Shown: piece after piece, positions 1 to 8,306 of the stretch
Position numbering within the stretch: the first letter of the stretch is position 1
How the letters are laid out: each line of letters begins with the position of its first letter
The notes under the pieces: generated by a model
Database searches by the model: none
Seen by the model: only the letters and a program-made list of their open reading frames with translations
Told to the model about the DNA's origin: nothing
Made by a program: the position numbers and the translations under genes
From: a virus
Reading direction: 5' to 3' (one strand)
Length of the DNA stretch: 64,000 nucleotides
Virus record (IMG/VR): IMGVR_UViG_3300031578_000010
Span: 26,432 to 90,431 of that record

Positions 1-568
1 GTAGACGAGTAACGGCAATACGAGCTTCCCATTTAATTGTCGTAGCTGCAACGCCAGTAACCCGAACGTCCACCGTCTGGTTTGTGGTATCGGCTTCCAA
101 ATTTACATCATATGCCGAGGTCGATCTACGTATAAATAAAGAAGCAGTATTGCCCTGTTGTGTGACATTCCCCGCTGTATTGCGATAAAATACTCCCTCC
201 AGATGATAGATAGCACGTTGGGTGCCATCCGACTTCCTGGCTACAACAATAACCTCGGCATCAACCACTTCTTCCTCAGCAACAGTAATAGCTTCCAAAT
301 CAACCGGAGTTGCGTCCAAGGTCGTAATGGTCTTTGTGTATCGTTCCGTCGTCAAACCAGTTTTCAACTTTCCCACGTTGATATCGTCTAAATTGGAAAA
401 GGCATCATCGCCCCCTATAATATGGGCGCTATGATGTAACTTCGGAGATTGAACCACACGTATCAAGGCATCAAGACCAGGGTAACCATTCGCGATGCCT
501 TTCTCAGCCTGGTCCTGGATTACATTGTCGGCAATTTCTTGTTCGACAAGATTTTTCTCGTTTGCCAT
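1..568 (-). CDS. Tail-fibre-like structural protein, N-terminal 189 residues (partial)
   Basis: The gene starts at an ATG at 568 and runs off the left edge of the window, so the C-terminus is missing. The visible part begins MANEKNLVEQEIADN. It later has an acidic valine-rich stretch and a beta-rich segment with YHLEGVFYRN, a pattern seen in phage tail-fibre and virion proteins. The start codon lies just after the stop of the fibre-like gene at 576, whose terminal codons overlap the ribosome-binding region (AGAGGGG), which suggests one late operon. The structural assignment is an inference from context and composition. Confidence 0.6.
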   Translation of the reverse strand, partial: MANEKNLVEQEIADNVIQDQAEKGIANGYPGLDALIRVVQSPKLHHSAHIIGGDDAFSNLDDINVGKLKTGLTTERYTKTITTLDATPVDLEAITVAEEEVVDAEVIVVARKSDGTQRAIYHLEGVFYRNTAGNVTQQGNTASLFIRRSTSAYDVNLEADTTNQTVDVRVTGVAATTIKWEARIAVTRL

Positions 569-575
569 CTCTCTA

Positions 576-1520
576 TCATCCCCTCTGTCTAACTAGCTGA
601 AGATACGTCCATGTCGCACCGGCGATGATATTCAGCACCCCTCCGGAGGTCTGATAGCCATGCATCTCGACGTAATCGCCCGCAACAAGATTTAAGACCT
701 TTACATCAAGTACGATCGTCGTGAAAATTCCCACCGGATTTACATAACCGGCAGAGATCAATGCCCCGTTAACATGTATTGTCGTGGAGCGAACACCATT
801 TGCGTTTCCCGTCCACGTAATTTTCGCGATCGCAAGGTATTTTCCGGCCTCTCCCGCTGGTACTGTAATCCTCGAAGGATTCACGCCGGGATCGTGCATG
901 ACGTCGGTGTCCCACGTCTCCGCGTCGAACGCGATTGGAGTCAACGTAGAGTCGTTAATGGCTTGGCCCGTTGACCGATAAACTGAACATGAAACATCGG
1001 CGCAAATTCCGCCAAGCGTATCGAGAGCGTCCTTGACCGTGACCCCAGCAACGCCGGAATCATTATCAACCTGAGAAGCGTCATAATCACTGGCCGCTGC
1101 TGCTACCGCTCCTGTTCTACCGAATACCGAAATAACAAAATCCGTATGATCTGCCTTTTCCCAAATGGTCCCATTATGAACAACCCAATCGCTTGGCGAA
1201 AAGGCTATCGGGCCTGAACCAAGATCCTGAGTCCCAGCAATTGAAACCACATAATAATGTCCCTTGATTCCAGTCGCGTCCGATAAAGTAGGACTATTTG
1301 TACTTGCATTCCACGTTCCTTGATAGTTGATTGCTCCAACAACCCCGGTAAAATCCTGCCATGAAGATCCGTTCCAAATATAGGCCTTCTTCGTATCAGA
1401 AACCGCACGAACGTCATCTACGGTATTTCCAGCAGATGGAAGCGCCGTTATAGTAGCAACTGGATCTTTCCATCTTGGCGAACCAAATGGAGATTCAGGG
1501 CGTGTCACATTGCCTGACAT
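576..1520 (-). CDS. Tail-fibre / adhesin-like protein with C1q/TNF-like C-terminal domain
   Basis: 314 residues. The N-terminal part (about 20-60) has an alternating aromatic/glycine pattern (AYIWNGSSWQDFTG) common in phage fibres. The middle has SVFGRTGAVAAAASDYD, a motif repeated across many tail fibres. The last ~135 residues (from SVYRSTGQAIND) read as a jelly-roll of the C1q/TNF type, with GKYLAIAKITW, an IHVNG turn and LVAGDYVEMHGYQ. Such domains usually bind receptors at the tip of a fibre. It lies three bases from the next upstream gene, within the same minus-strand run. Confidence 0.75.
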   Translation of the reverse strand: MSGNVTRPESPFGSPRWKDPVATITALPSAGNTVDDVRAVSDTKKAYIWNGSSWQDFTGVVGAINYQGTWNASTNSPTLSDATGIKGHYYVVSIAGTQDLGSGPIAFSPSDWVVHNGTIWEKADHTDFVISVFGRTGAVAAAASDYDASQVDNDSGVAGVTVKDALDTLGGICADVSCSVYRSTGQAINDSTLTPIAFDAETWDTDVMHDPGVNPSRITVPAGEAGKYLAIAKITWTGNANGVRSTTIHVNGALISAGYVNPVGIFTTIVLDVKVLNLVAGDYVEMHGYQTSGGVLNIIAGATWTYLQLVRQRG

Positions 1521-1522
1521 TA

Positions 1523-1969
1523 TTACCTCCTGGCACTGGCGACGAGCATTGCAATGAAAGTTCCTAACGCTCCCCCTATCGGTTTAATAGCAAGCCAGAT
1601 AAATCCCCGTTTATCGCCGGTTTCCTGCGTCACAAACGGAATAGGAATAAGCGATTTATCATGCGGAGTAATAGCGCCGAGCGCTTCGTACACAATATGT
1701 AAAAGAGTTCCAGCCTCTTTATCTCGAACCTCGACATCGAACGATGTAGAATCCCCTCCGATTTGTAGAACAACAACCCGTTCAAGAGTCGCAGCCTCAA
1801 GTCGTCCTTCATTTCCTCTGTCCCATGTGAGCATTTTTTCTGTCCAGGCGCCAGTAGCGATCCCTGAGAATTCTGTGCCTTCCGCCCGGGCAACTACGAT
1901 CCTGCCTTTATTTGCAAGACCATCATATTCAAGATCCTGCAAAGGTTTGTGATAATCGTTAAGATCCAT
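1523..1969 (-). CDS. Hypothetical virion-associated protein
   Basis: 148 residues, not assignable to a known family by eye. The protein is beta-rich, with a hydrophobic C-terminal stretch (GGALGTFIAMLVASARR) that could be a buried strand or a membrane segment. A strong ribosome-binding site (GAGGAGGAAG) precedes the ATG. It overlaps the end of the upstream gene by 11 bases, which suggests translational coupling. The neighbouring fibre-like genes make a virion or host-contact role plausible, but this is inference. Confidence 0.7.
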   Translation of the reverse strand: MDLNDYHKPLQDLEYDGLANKGRIVVARAEGTEFSGIATGAWTEKMLTWDRGNEGRLEAATLERVVVLQIGGDSTSFDVEVRDKEAGTLLHIVYEALGAITPHDKSLIPIPFVTQETGDKRGFIWLAIKPIGGALGTFIAMLVASARR

Positions 1970-2369
1970 CTTTTACTTCCTCCTCTGCCTTTTCCTTTTC
2001 GGCCAAAGCGGTTTTAATTTTCTCCGCGAACCGAGTAGCAAGCCTAATTAAATTAAATCCTCGCAAAGGATCGTCCTTATACTTATCGACTATCCTAAGA
2101 ATTTCATTATAAAATTCTTCGATGTCGTCTGGGACAGGAGTAATAGAAACGGTATCTGTTCCCGGCTCACTTGCAAATCGTAATATCTTATTCATAGTAG
2201 ATAATTTAAAAAATGTAATAATAGTGTCGAGAGACAACCTCCTATCATTAAAATAAAAACTCCTTGTTCCAGGAGCCCACCGAATCGAAACCTCTTCCCC
2301 TTTTGAATCCTTAGCAAACCTCGCAGGAAGAATTAGCGCACTCTTTTTACTTTTCCTTTTCCCTACCAT
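1959..2369 (-). CDS. Hypothetical protein, basic N-terminus and charged helical C-terminus
   Basis: 136 residues from the ATG at 2369, preceded by GGTGGG. A TTG 15 bases upstream is the alternative start. The N-terminus (MVGKRKSKKSA) is strongly basic, the middle mixed alpha/beta, and the C-terminus a charged amphipathic helix (KIKTALAEKEKAEEEVK). No family recognised. It overlaps the following gene by 11 bases. Confidence 0.65.
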   Translation of the reverse strand: MVGKRKSKKSALILPARFAKDSKGEEVSIRWAPGTRSFYFNDRRLSLDTIITFFKLSTMNKILRFASEPGTDTVSITPVPDDIEEFYNEILRIVDKYKDDPLRGFNLIRLATRFAEKIKTALAEKEKAEEEVKDGS

Positions 2370-2414
2370 TTTAATACCCACCAAAATGGCTTACTATTTA
2401 GGCTTTTATTCCTG

Positions 2415-3095
2415 TTACTTGTCAGGCGTGTTAGAAAAAGAAGACGACCGCAGGTTTAATATATCGATCGGGTGAGAATGCTCGCCGAACAGATCAGTCG
2501 AACCATAGACCTTGTCGTCCATCATGTTCGATAACTTGACAGCGAATTTGTGCGAATGTGCTCCTAATGTTGCATCGACCGCCCTTGTAAAATCGCTGGA
2601 AACCTTTTTATCCTGCGTCAGTTTCCAGAATGTGGCATTATCCTCTGTCTGACCCTCGAAGTATTTTACGAACTTATCTCCTTCCTTTTTGGAGATAATA
2701 TTGCCGACGGCCTGATGAATGTGGCCCGCGCCATCCCCGACGACGAAACGGATCTGTTTTTTATTGACATGAACCTTTGCCTTTTTCTGATTAAGGTTGT
2801 CTAAAGTTATTTCATCCCCTATCTTGAAATCCATTTCTTTTTGCAGTTGTGCCATGGCGTCTTTGACATCCGTATATATGAACCGTTTGGTCATATACCT
2901 GAAGTTTTTCTTGTCACCTTCTCCGAATTCAACATCCAAGTTGACGGAAACGACAAAACCATTTTCAGCGCCTTCAAGATAGATTGTTTTAGACATTAGG
3001 CGGCCTTTGCCGCCCAGTTTGAATATCTCGATGGCTTCCTGATCCAATTGCGCATCTCCTGCCAGTCGTCCTTCAAACTTTTTCAGGATCTCCAT
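2415..3095 (-). CDS. Hypothetical protein with paired HxH motifs
   Basis: 226 residues, preceded by GAGGAG. The C-terminal third contains two histidine pairs (GAHSHKFAVK and FGEHSHPIDIL) that could bind a metal ion, and the middle contains GAGHIHQAVG. The rest is lysine- and aspartate-rich and looks soluble. I do not recognise the family. It sits between the fibre-like genes and the co-chaperonin gene. Confidence 0.65.
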   Translation of the reverse strand: MEILKKFEGRLAGDAQLDQEAIEIFKLGGKGRLMSKTIYLEGAENGFVVSVNLDVEFGEGDKKNFRYMTKRFIYTDVKDAMAQLQKEMDFKIGDEITLDNLNQKKAKVHVNKKQIRFVVGDGAGHIHQAVGNIISKKEGDKFVKYFEGQTEDNATFWKLTQDKKVSSDFTRAVDATLGAHSHKFAVKLSNMMDDKVYGSTDLFGEHSHPIDILNLRSSSFSNTPDK

Positions 3096-3150
3096 TTTGC
3101 GCTCCTCAAAAAAAGGCCAGCGAGGCCGGCCAAGGTTATCAATTTCTAAG

Positions 3151-3456
3151 CTACCGAACGATGAAGAAAATATCGCTTAAAGAAATTACGGTATATGCGT
3201 CGTTCCCTATTTTTACCTCCACGCCTCCGCCAGGAAAGAAGAAAATGTGTTCATTTACTTTAAGAGCCATATCGGGCTCTTTTTCTTTAGGAATCGACCC
3301 CATCGCCATTATAGTTCCTTCAGATAATCTTTTCTTTGAAGCATCGGGAAGAAATATTCCTCCAGGAGTTTTCTCTTCCGTCTTTAATTTTATGAGAACC
3401 CGTTCCGGCATCATAGTTACGTTCAGTTTTTCCTCACCGAAAGATGTAGTTTCCAT
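3151..3456 (-). CDS. GroES-like co-chaperonin (Cpn10)
   Basis: 101 residues, the usual size for Cpn10. After a 14-residue N-terminal extension comes the Cpn10 pattern: PERVLIKL, then TPGGIFLPDASKKR (mobile-loop region), EGTIMAMGS, and a beta-barrel ending in DAYTVISLSDIFFIV. Cpn10 proteins cap GroEL-type chaperonins; T4 gp31 and related phage versions replace host GroES so that large capsid proteins fold. No GroEL-like gene is visible, so it would act with the host chaperonin. A good ribosome-binding site (AAGGAGG) fixes the start. Confidence 0.88.
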   Translation of the reverse strand: METTSFGEEKLNVTMMPERVLIKLKTEEKTPGGIFLPDASKKRLSEGTIMAMGSIPKEKEPDMALKVNEHIFFFPGGGVEVKIGNDAYTVISLSDIFFIVR

Positions 3457-3487
3457 CTGCTACCTCCTTCTGCAAACTTGCGGAGAA

Positions 3488-3697
3488 TTACTGAATAAAA
3501 TCCTCAGACCTCTTTAGGCCCTCTATTTCTTTTCCAATTTCGATAGGAATAAGCCCTTCCCGTATTCTCTGATTTATCCAGGATAACCCAAACGACAAAA
3601 CAATAGTTTCACCATCTTCTGTCTGGGCGCCAATAGCTACAGCGTCTTCTCCATATTGAATATCAATTTGAATATCAATAATTCTAACTAATTCCAT
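3488..3697 (-). CDS. Small hypothetical protein
   Basis: 69 residues with predicted beta strands (VRIIDIQIDIQYG, ETIVLSFG) followed by a helix. The start overlaps the end of the next upstream gene by 14 bases, typical of tightly packed phage genes. No family recognised. Confidence 0.6.
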   Translation of the reverse strand: MELVRIIDIQIDIQYGEDAVAIGAQTEDGETIVLSFGLSWINQRIREGLIPIEIGKEIEGLKRSEDFIQ

Positions 3698-3953
3698 CTT
3701 TATCTTCCCGATAAGCCAAAGCTATTAAATCCCATCCCATCAATTTAATAAAATCCTTAAACTCGCAATCAGGATGACCACAAATAAAAAGAACCTTAGT
3801 TCTGCCATCATCCCTTAATTCCAAAGAACAGACAGAAGATAACCTTCCACAACCTGGACAAGTAACTAAAGCCCTTGGCGTTCCATCCAGATTTATCCCT
3901 GCCTCCCAAGAAGGAAAATCATAATCCGTATTGCCTTTGTTAATATTTCTCAT
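3684..3953 (-). CDS. Small zinc-ribbon protein
   Basis: 89 residues. Two cysteine pairs, CPGC and a later C-x4-C in CGHPDC, flank about 28 residues and form a probable zinc ribbon. A further cysteine lies in VCSLEL. Such mini-proteins often bind nucleic acid or modify host factors, but no specific role is visible. Its start overlaps the stop of the upstream gene by four bases. Confidence 0.65.
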   Translation of the reverse strand: MRNINKGNTDYDFPSWEAGINLDGTPRALVTCPGCGRLSSVCSLELRDDGRTKVLFICGHPDCEFKDFIKLMGWDLIALAYREDKDGIS

Positions 3954-4180
3954 ATAAAGTCATCCTCTTGCGGCTCCTCGTTCTCTCCATAGTTATTATC
4001 TTCAAGATATCGCACTATTTTATCATATAGGTCCTTAAATTTGTCCTTGTATAATTTTGCCGTCTCAAGCCAACCGATCAAAGAATCGAGGTGGTCCAGA
4101 GATACCTCGCTGAACTTCTTTCCCTTTAAGGATCCAATGGATATAACGGTTTGGCCTAAATCTGATTCGTTGGCTTCCAT
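3950..4180 (-). CDS. Small protein resembling the DUF3820 / exonuclease X C-terminal pattern
   Basis: 76 residues. The segment GSLKGKKFSEVSLDHLDSLI resembles the (Y/K)GKxxxEVPxxYLxWL signature of DUF3820-like and exonuclease-X C-terminal domains. The C-terminus is acidic (ENEEPQEDDFI). The family link is weak and based on this one motif. It is coupled by overlap to the zinc-ribbon gene. Confidence 0.55.
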   Translation of the reverse strand: MEANESDLGQTVISIGSLKGKKFSEVSLDHLDSLIGWLETAKLYKDKFKDLYDKIVRYLEDNNYGENEEPQEDDFI

Positions 4181-4214
4181 TTTTTTGTTCTCCTAATAAT
4201 TATCTTATTAGATA

Positions 4215-4505
4215 CTAATATACAGAACCACAATTGGGGCAAACAGCAGAAACTTTGTCAACTTTTTCTCCCCTTAGTTTCCTCTCCGCCCTATCAAAAG
4301 TATCTATTATCTTTTCAAAGATTTCTCCCGCTATCTTCTCCGCCTCACCAAAAGTTATCTGTTCTGGTAGATTAACCCAAAGAAAGGCATTTATTTTTTC
4401 CTTTAATTCGTCGACTTGTGTATCTCTAAATTTCTCGAAGTCCTCTATTATTGTAGCATAGCTTTTAATATGAGAACCGCCCGATATTTCTTCTTCACAG
4501 TACAT
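4215..4505 (-). CDS. Hypothetical helical protein with C-terminal CPNC knuckle
   Basis: 96 residues. It has a cysteine near the N-terminus (MYCEEE), a long charged helical middle, and a terminal AVCPNCGSVY knuckle that looks like half of a zinc-binding site. It could bind zinc as a dimer or with a partner; this is inference. Confidence 0.6.
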   Translation of the reverse strand: MYCEEEISGGSHIKSYATIIEDFEKFRDTQVDELKEKINAFLWVNLPEQITFGEAEKIAGEIFEKIIDTFDRAERKLRGEKVDKVSAVCPNCGSVY

Positions 4506-4533
4506 TTCTTCCTCCTTCTGGCCTCTGCCGGAG

Positions 4534-5022
4534 TTAACGCCATCCCTTGATATAATCCTTATCTTTTAATTTCCCAACGATCGCCACCTGCCTTGCCAAT
4601 ATATTAACCGGCCACTCTAATTTAATTCCCGCCTGCTTTAAAGTAGCCGTGACATCTATTCCCATAGCCTCGGGGCAAAAAGAAGCAGCATAATCTTTCC
4701 CCATTTTTAATAATAATCTATTGACCTTTTCCTGAAGTTTCTTTCTCGCCCCGTTCTGCCAATATAGACAACAATTCAACTGTCTCAAAGTCCAAAGAGG
4801 ATGTTTTGCTTTTAACTTATTCCTATGCCTTTCTAAATTAAACTCATTTATAGCCGCAAAGAAAGGCTTCCTCATTAAAAATATATCTTCAAAGAATGGG
4901 GCAGAAGGCGGACAACCCTCTTTAATATTATAATTCGGACACCCATCAGGATGTCCCGGATACGCCCTTTTGCAGAGCCTTCTAACTTTATGTCTAATAA
5001 CAGGATTTATTCTAATTATCAT
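4534..5022 (-). CDS. Cysteine-rich metal-binding protein, DUF2284-like
   Basis: 162 residues. The N-terminal half has CKRAYPGHPDGCPNYN followed by GCPPSAPFF, the spaced cysteine/proline pattern of DUF2284-type predicted metal-binding proteins. Further cysteines follow in LRQLNCCLYWQNGA and FCPEAMG. The cysteine number would suit zinc or an Fe-S cluster. The role in phages is not known to me. Confidence 0.65.
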   Translation of the reverse strand: MIIRINPVIRHKVRRLCKRAYPGHPDGCPNYNIKEGCPPSAPFFEDIFLMRKPFFAAINEFNLERHRNKLKAKHPLWTLRQLNCCLYWQNGARKKLQEKVNRLLLKMGKDYAASFCPEAMGIDVTATLKQAGIKLEWPVNILARQVAIVGKLKDKDYIKGWR

Positions 5023-5029
5023 TTTTACC

Positions 5030-5131
5030 TTACCTTTCTAATATCTCTTTATCTCCTTCCTGATATTCCAAAAGGGCACAGAAAGGAGATATCTTTATTT
5101 GCCCTATTAAAAGGGCTCTGAGGGAGTTCAT
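5030..5131 (-). CDS. Very small ORF, 33 residues
   Basis: ATG at 5131 preceded by GCGGGG. The peptide starts MNSLRALLIGQIKISPFCAL and ends EGDKEILER. It fills the gap between two genes exactly, with its stop only 8 bases before the next start, and its composition is protein-like. The call rests on position and composition only. Confidence 0.5.
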   Translation of the reverse strand: MNSLRALLIGQIKISPFCALLEYQEGDKEILER

Positions 5132-5154
5132 CCCCGCATAATATAACGGCGACT

Positions 5155-5373
5155 TCACGCCATGCCTCGCATCGAGGCCCTAACAGTTAAAGAAACCCCG
5201 ATGTATAGAATGGTAAAGGCCAAACATGCCATCCCGCCCTGGCACAAAAGACTCGCCAGAACGGTCCAACATAGAAGACCTCCTGGACCGCCGTTAACGT
5301 CCAGAAGATCCCCAAAACCATTGGCACAGAAAATAATATTAATAAAATCATTAGTATCCATCCCTTTTACCAA
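5155..5373 (-). CDS. Small membrane protein
   Basis: 72 residues with a long hydrophobic stretch (about 33-63, from GGLLCWTVLASLLCQGG through AFTILYIGVSL). This suggests one or two transmembrane helices. It starts four bases after the nuclease gene ends. A plus-strand reading of the same stretch exists but is rich in proline and arginine and looks like a shadow. No family recognised. Confidence 0.5.
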   Translation of the reverse strand: MVKGMDTNDFINIIFCANGFGDLLDVNGGPGGLLCWTVLASLLCQGGMACLAFTILYIGVSLTVRASMRGMA

Positions 5374-5376
5374 ATA

Positions 5377-5862
5377 TCACAAAACCCCTACAGTTGCCTT
5401 GACTTTCCCCGAATGAGCAAACACCCTAACAAATATCCCTACTTCCTTATCCACGGGCAACCTTCTCATAGCAGAAACTAACAACCCTATTTCCCGCCTT
5501 TGTGAAAGATCCGTCATCTCTTGAAAATCAGCCTGCCTAATCTCTTCAATCCTCCCTTTCTTATTTATATATAAAAGCCCCCATTTATCCGGCAATTCCT
5601 TTTCTTTAATAAGTCCAACAGGGCACAAATAATAACGATATCTCCCCAACCCATTTATCTGATATCTTCTAAAATGCTTCTTATTATCTGCAAGGAAATC
5701 TCCCCTTGAAACCTTACACTCAATTAAATAAGATATACCAGAAGACCTAAAACCCACAGCATCCGGTATTTCTCCTGGCGCTATTATTCCTGTAAGGACA
5801 ACCGGGCACCCACTTCTATGAAGCCACTTAGACGCAGATCTAATTAATTTCCTATGTATCAT
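5377..5862 (-). CDS. PD-(D/E)XK nuclease-like protein
   Basis: 161 residues. The core reads GEIPDAVGFR then YLIECKVSRGDFLAD, giving D34 and E48-x-K50 in the order of PD-(D/E)XK nucleases. This resembles the MmcB/VRR-NUC-like group often found in phages. Such enzymes resolve or trim DNA branches. The start codon lies in the second copy of a 23-bp tandem duplication, and the first copy would yield only an eight-residue peptide. It is the first gene after the large AT-rich gap, so its promoter is probably there. Confidence 0.7.
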   Translation of the reverse strand: MIHRKLIRSASKWLHRSGCPVVLTGIIAPGEIPDAVGFRSSGISYLIECKVSRGDFLADNKKHFRRYQINGLGRYRYYLCPVGLIKEKELPDKWGLLYINKKGRIEEIRQADFQEMTDLSQRREIGLLVSAMRRLPVDKEVGIFVRVFAHSGKVKATVGVL

Positions 5863-5885
5863 CTAATTAATTTCCTATGTATCAT
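5840..5885 (-). repeat. 23-bp tandem duplication across a start codon
   Basis: Two back-to-back copies of a unit containing ATGATACATAGG (minus strand) and about 23 bases long. Each copy supplies an ATG, but only the downstream one is in frame with the nuclease gene. The other reads M-I-H-R-K-L-I-R and stops. Confidence 0.85.
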
Positions 5886-6166
5886 TAAATCTCTTTCCCC
5901 ACAACCCCTTTTCTATGGCCCCCACAACCTCACGATATCCCCCATGCCACGCCCTCGTAGACCCCTTGCCATGAAACTTGCATGAACAAGGGAGTTACCT
6001 CCTTTTTAGGTAAGCCCCTTTGGAATATTCAGAGGAAGTATATAAAAAACGTATATAATCCGTTAATAAACTCCCTGTATTTCATATATTCCAGAAGGTT
6101 TTAAGTATATCTAATTAATTACCTCTTCTGATCCAAGGGGATTTCCAAGGAGATATTTATCTTAGT

Positions 6167-6214
6167 TTCTTTAATTCTTTAATTCTTTAATTCCTTAATT
6201 CTTTAATTCTCTAA
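6167..6214. repeat. Octamer tandem repeat, six units
   Basis: Six consecutive copies of TTCTTTAA with single-base variants in units 4 and 6, at a strict 8-bp period. It lies inside the gene-free AT-rich region. Confidence 0.85.
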
Positions 6215-6645
6215 TTATCCATGGCCAAGGACTTCACAGGAAGATAATATCTTTTAATTTCTTGGACTTCATAGTGGACCTCACAGTATTTCCTATATCT
6301 GTGCAGAATATTAATATTTCTCTGATATATCTTATATATCTTATATCTCTTAATCTCCCTGTTTTCCTGTATATCTCTTAATATCCATTATTAATTATTC
6401 TATCACGCCATGCTCTAAAAATGGGTTATATATTCGTAAAATCTGTGGCTATTTGTGATTACCTAAATAAGAGATATGTAAAAATATATAACCTTTTTCC
6501 TTAAACTTAATTTTTTTATTCTCCCCCCCCTATTCCTTATATATATACTTTATTTGGGTTGTCTGGCCAGAGGTTTTATATCTCTTTGTTTATCTATATA
6601 TAGGCTCCTGCCTTTAATTATTTATTCTTATATATATGGCCAAGG

Positions 6646-6828
6646 ATATATAGGCCTTCTTTATATAGGCTGTCCAATTCATAAGCCTTGTATATATGGC
6701 CAAGATTATAAAAGGCTTTGCTTATTTAATATATTATATTCTCCATATATATAGACTGCCCAGAGAGAATGTTGTCTCAATTTAATTATATTCATATACA
6801 CGTCCTATATATAGGCCTTCTTTATATA
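6646..6828. repeat. Perfect 22-bp direct repeat pair
   Basis: Identical copies beginning ATATATAGGCCTTC occupy 6646-6667 and 6807-6828. The related TATATATGGCCAAG occurs at 6631-6644 and 6691-6704. The spacing of 161 bp and exact identity argue against chance drift of TA-rich DNA. Confidence 0.8.
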
Positions 6829-6970
6829 TACAATTATTTGTCGCCAGTGTTACGTCTGTGCAAGTTATATATATAGGTTGAAAGAATAGATAAAACATAA
6901 CAGTTTTATACGTCTTTTATGTATATTAAACCAGTATGTAGCAATCGTTATTTGAATAGGGGAAAGGGAG

Positions 6971-7620
6971 AGTTAGGTATATCAATGTCAATGGAAACTC
7001 CAACGCCATAGAATGCAAGTTTAACTTTATTAGGTATATCAAAGGATCCTGCTTATGTATTTACAGGGTTGTCCATTATATATCACAGGGTTGTTCATTA
7101 TTATATATCAAAGGATAACTATAGTATCTATATAATCTACACACTACTATGTAAGCGAATACTATCCTATATATATGTCTAATCTTTAATACTCTATATA
7201 GCTTTGATTCAACTTTATTCCTTCTTGAATTGTCCCTATATATATTAACTCTATTAGAGGAGAGTTAGGTATATCAAAGGATAATAGATATATAGGATAA
7301 CACCTCCTATTATATACAAGAAGATACAGACATACACGTTCCTTCCCTACATATAACATATATAACTTTTACTTAAAATAAGTTCGGCTCTTTTCTTTTA
7401 TCAAGCTTGAGTATATTAAGGGAAAGAGAACTAAGTATATATAAGAAGATAGTTAAGTATAATAAGGGGATAATTTAATAATTTAATAGGATAACGCCCT
7501 TAGGTATTTAATAGATATATATAAGAGGATATATATATACCATATAGTTATGTTGTATATAGTCTTTAGTTATATATCTATTCTTTCTTTCTTATCTTCT
7601 CTTTAAGTATATCAAAGGAT
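6971..7620 (+). repeat. Five iteron-like boxes, consensus TTAGGTATATCAAAGGAT
   Basis: Copies at 6971-6985 (shortened), 7030-7047, 7102-7118 (variant), 7263-7284 (extended by AGTTAGG upstream and AA downstream) and 7603-7620 (TTAAG variant). All are in the same orientation with spacings of about 60, 70, 160 and 340 bp. A second pair, ACAGGGTTGTYCATTAT, lies at 7062 and 7085. Same-orientation boxes in AT-rich DNA resemble initiator or repressor binding arrays, but no binding protein is identified. Confidence 0.65.
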
Positions 7621-7722
7621 GATCCGGTCCGCATATATGAGAAGATCATCCAGTCTTCCTTGCTGCTCAATCGTCATCTGTACTTTCCTCCTCTTTTGGT
7701 AGCAGATTAGATATATATGAGG

Positions 7723-7944
7723 TTAAACTACCTTATGTTCGAGCAAAACATCCAATACATTTTTCCGTCCGCAGAAGAACGAGAACCCTTCCGGCCAACG
7801 ACTGAGACAGCAAAGCCCACCCCTTTGCTCAAAAGTGCTCATGATTTCTTCGGCTTTTTCTTTACTGTAACCCAGACACATGATATCGTCAATTATACTC
7901 GCCTTGCTCATGGCTGCCCGTCCACCTTCTAACTGTATCATCAT
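7723..7944 (-). CDS. Small hypothetical protein
   Basis: 73 residues, with an excellent ribosome-binding site (AAGGAGG) before an ATGATG start. Residues 15-40 form a probable helical pair (IIDDIMCLGYSKEKAEEIM) reminiscent of UBA-like three-helix folds, followed by GGLCCLSRWPEG. The function is unknown. It is the last gene of the long minus-strand run before the AT-rich gap. Confidence 0.65.
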   Translation of the reverse strand: MMIQLEGGRAAMSKASIIDDIMCLGYSKEKAEEIMSTFEQRGGLCCLSRWPEGFSFFCGRKNVLDVLLEHKVV

Positions 7945-7982
7945 TTTATTTCCTCCTTATTCTTGCCGTATTTCAAAGGCAT

Positions 7983-8294
7983 CTAGATCAATGGTTCGTT
8001 ATTCAGAAGACCTTTCGGTTCGGTGTCGTTCCTATGTTCTGTTGGGTCAACGATCTCTTCCGCAAACCTTAATAAAAAGGATCTTGCAGCTGATATCATC
8101 GCCCTTGCCTGAATCTGAGTTTCAAACGGCAATATATCCAGCTTCCCTTTGTCATTGTATTCGCAGATCTTAAGTATTGTCAGGGGCTTCTTGAATAGGT
8201 CAGGCGATAGGTCAGCCATGAATATATCCCATTCCTCTTCATCCCATTCGTTCCATCGTTTGCCGAACCTGGATTCCCCTTCCTGGAATGTCAT
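7983..8294 (-). CDS. Hypothetical protein
   Basis: 103 residues, preceded by AGAAGGAG. The N-terminus is acidic and tryptophan-rich (RWNEWDEEEWDIFMADL) and the middle is helical. No family recognised. It belongs to a run of short accessory genes each with its own strong ribosome-binding site. Confidence 0.65.
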   Translation of the reverse strand: MTFQEGESRFGKRWNEWDEEEWDIFMADLSPDLFKKPLTILKICEYNDKGKLDILPFETQIQARAMISAARSFLLRFAEEIVDPTEHRNDTEPKGLLNNEPLI

Positions 8295-8306
8295 AATATT
8301 CTCCTT

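Larger units (their letters stand above)
5863..7722. other. Gene-free AT-rich repeat region (candidate origin / regulatory region)
   Basis: No supportable gene occurs in this 1.86-kb stretch. It is very AT-rich and dominated by TATATA steps. It contains an octamer microsatellite (6167-6214), TATATAGGC-type repeats (about 6596-6876), a perfect 22-bp direct repeat (6646-6667 and 6807-6828), TATATATGGCCAAG at 6631 and 6691, and five GTATATCAA-type boxes (6971-7620). It separates the 3' end of one gene run from the start of the next. Repeats plus easily melted DNA suit a replication origin or promoter region. That is inference. Confidence 0.6.

Noticed and set aside
6554-6754. Plus-strand 66-codon reading frame in the AT-rich region
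   Set aside because: It is built from TATATAGGC/GGCCAAG repeats, has no ribosome-binding site and lies on the opposite strand from every supported gene.
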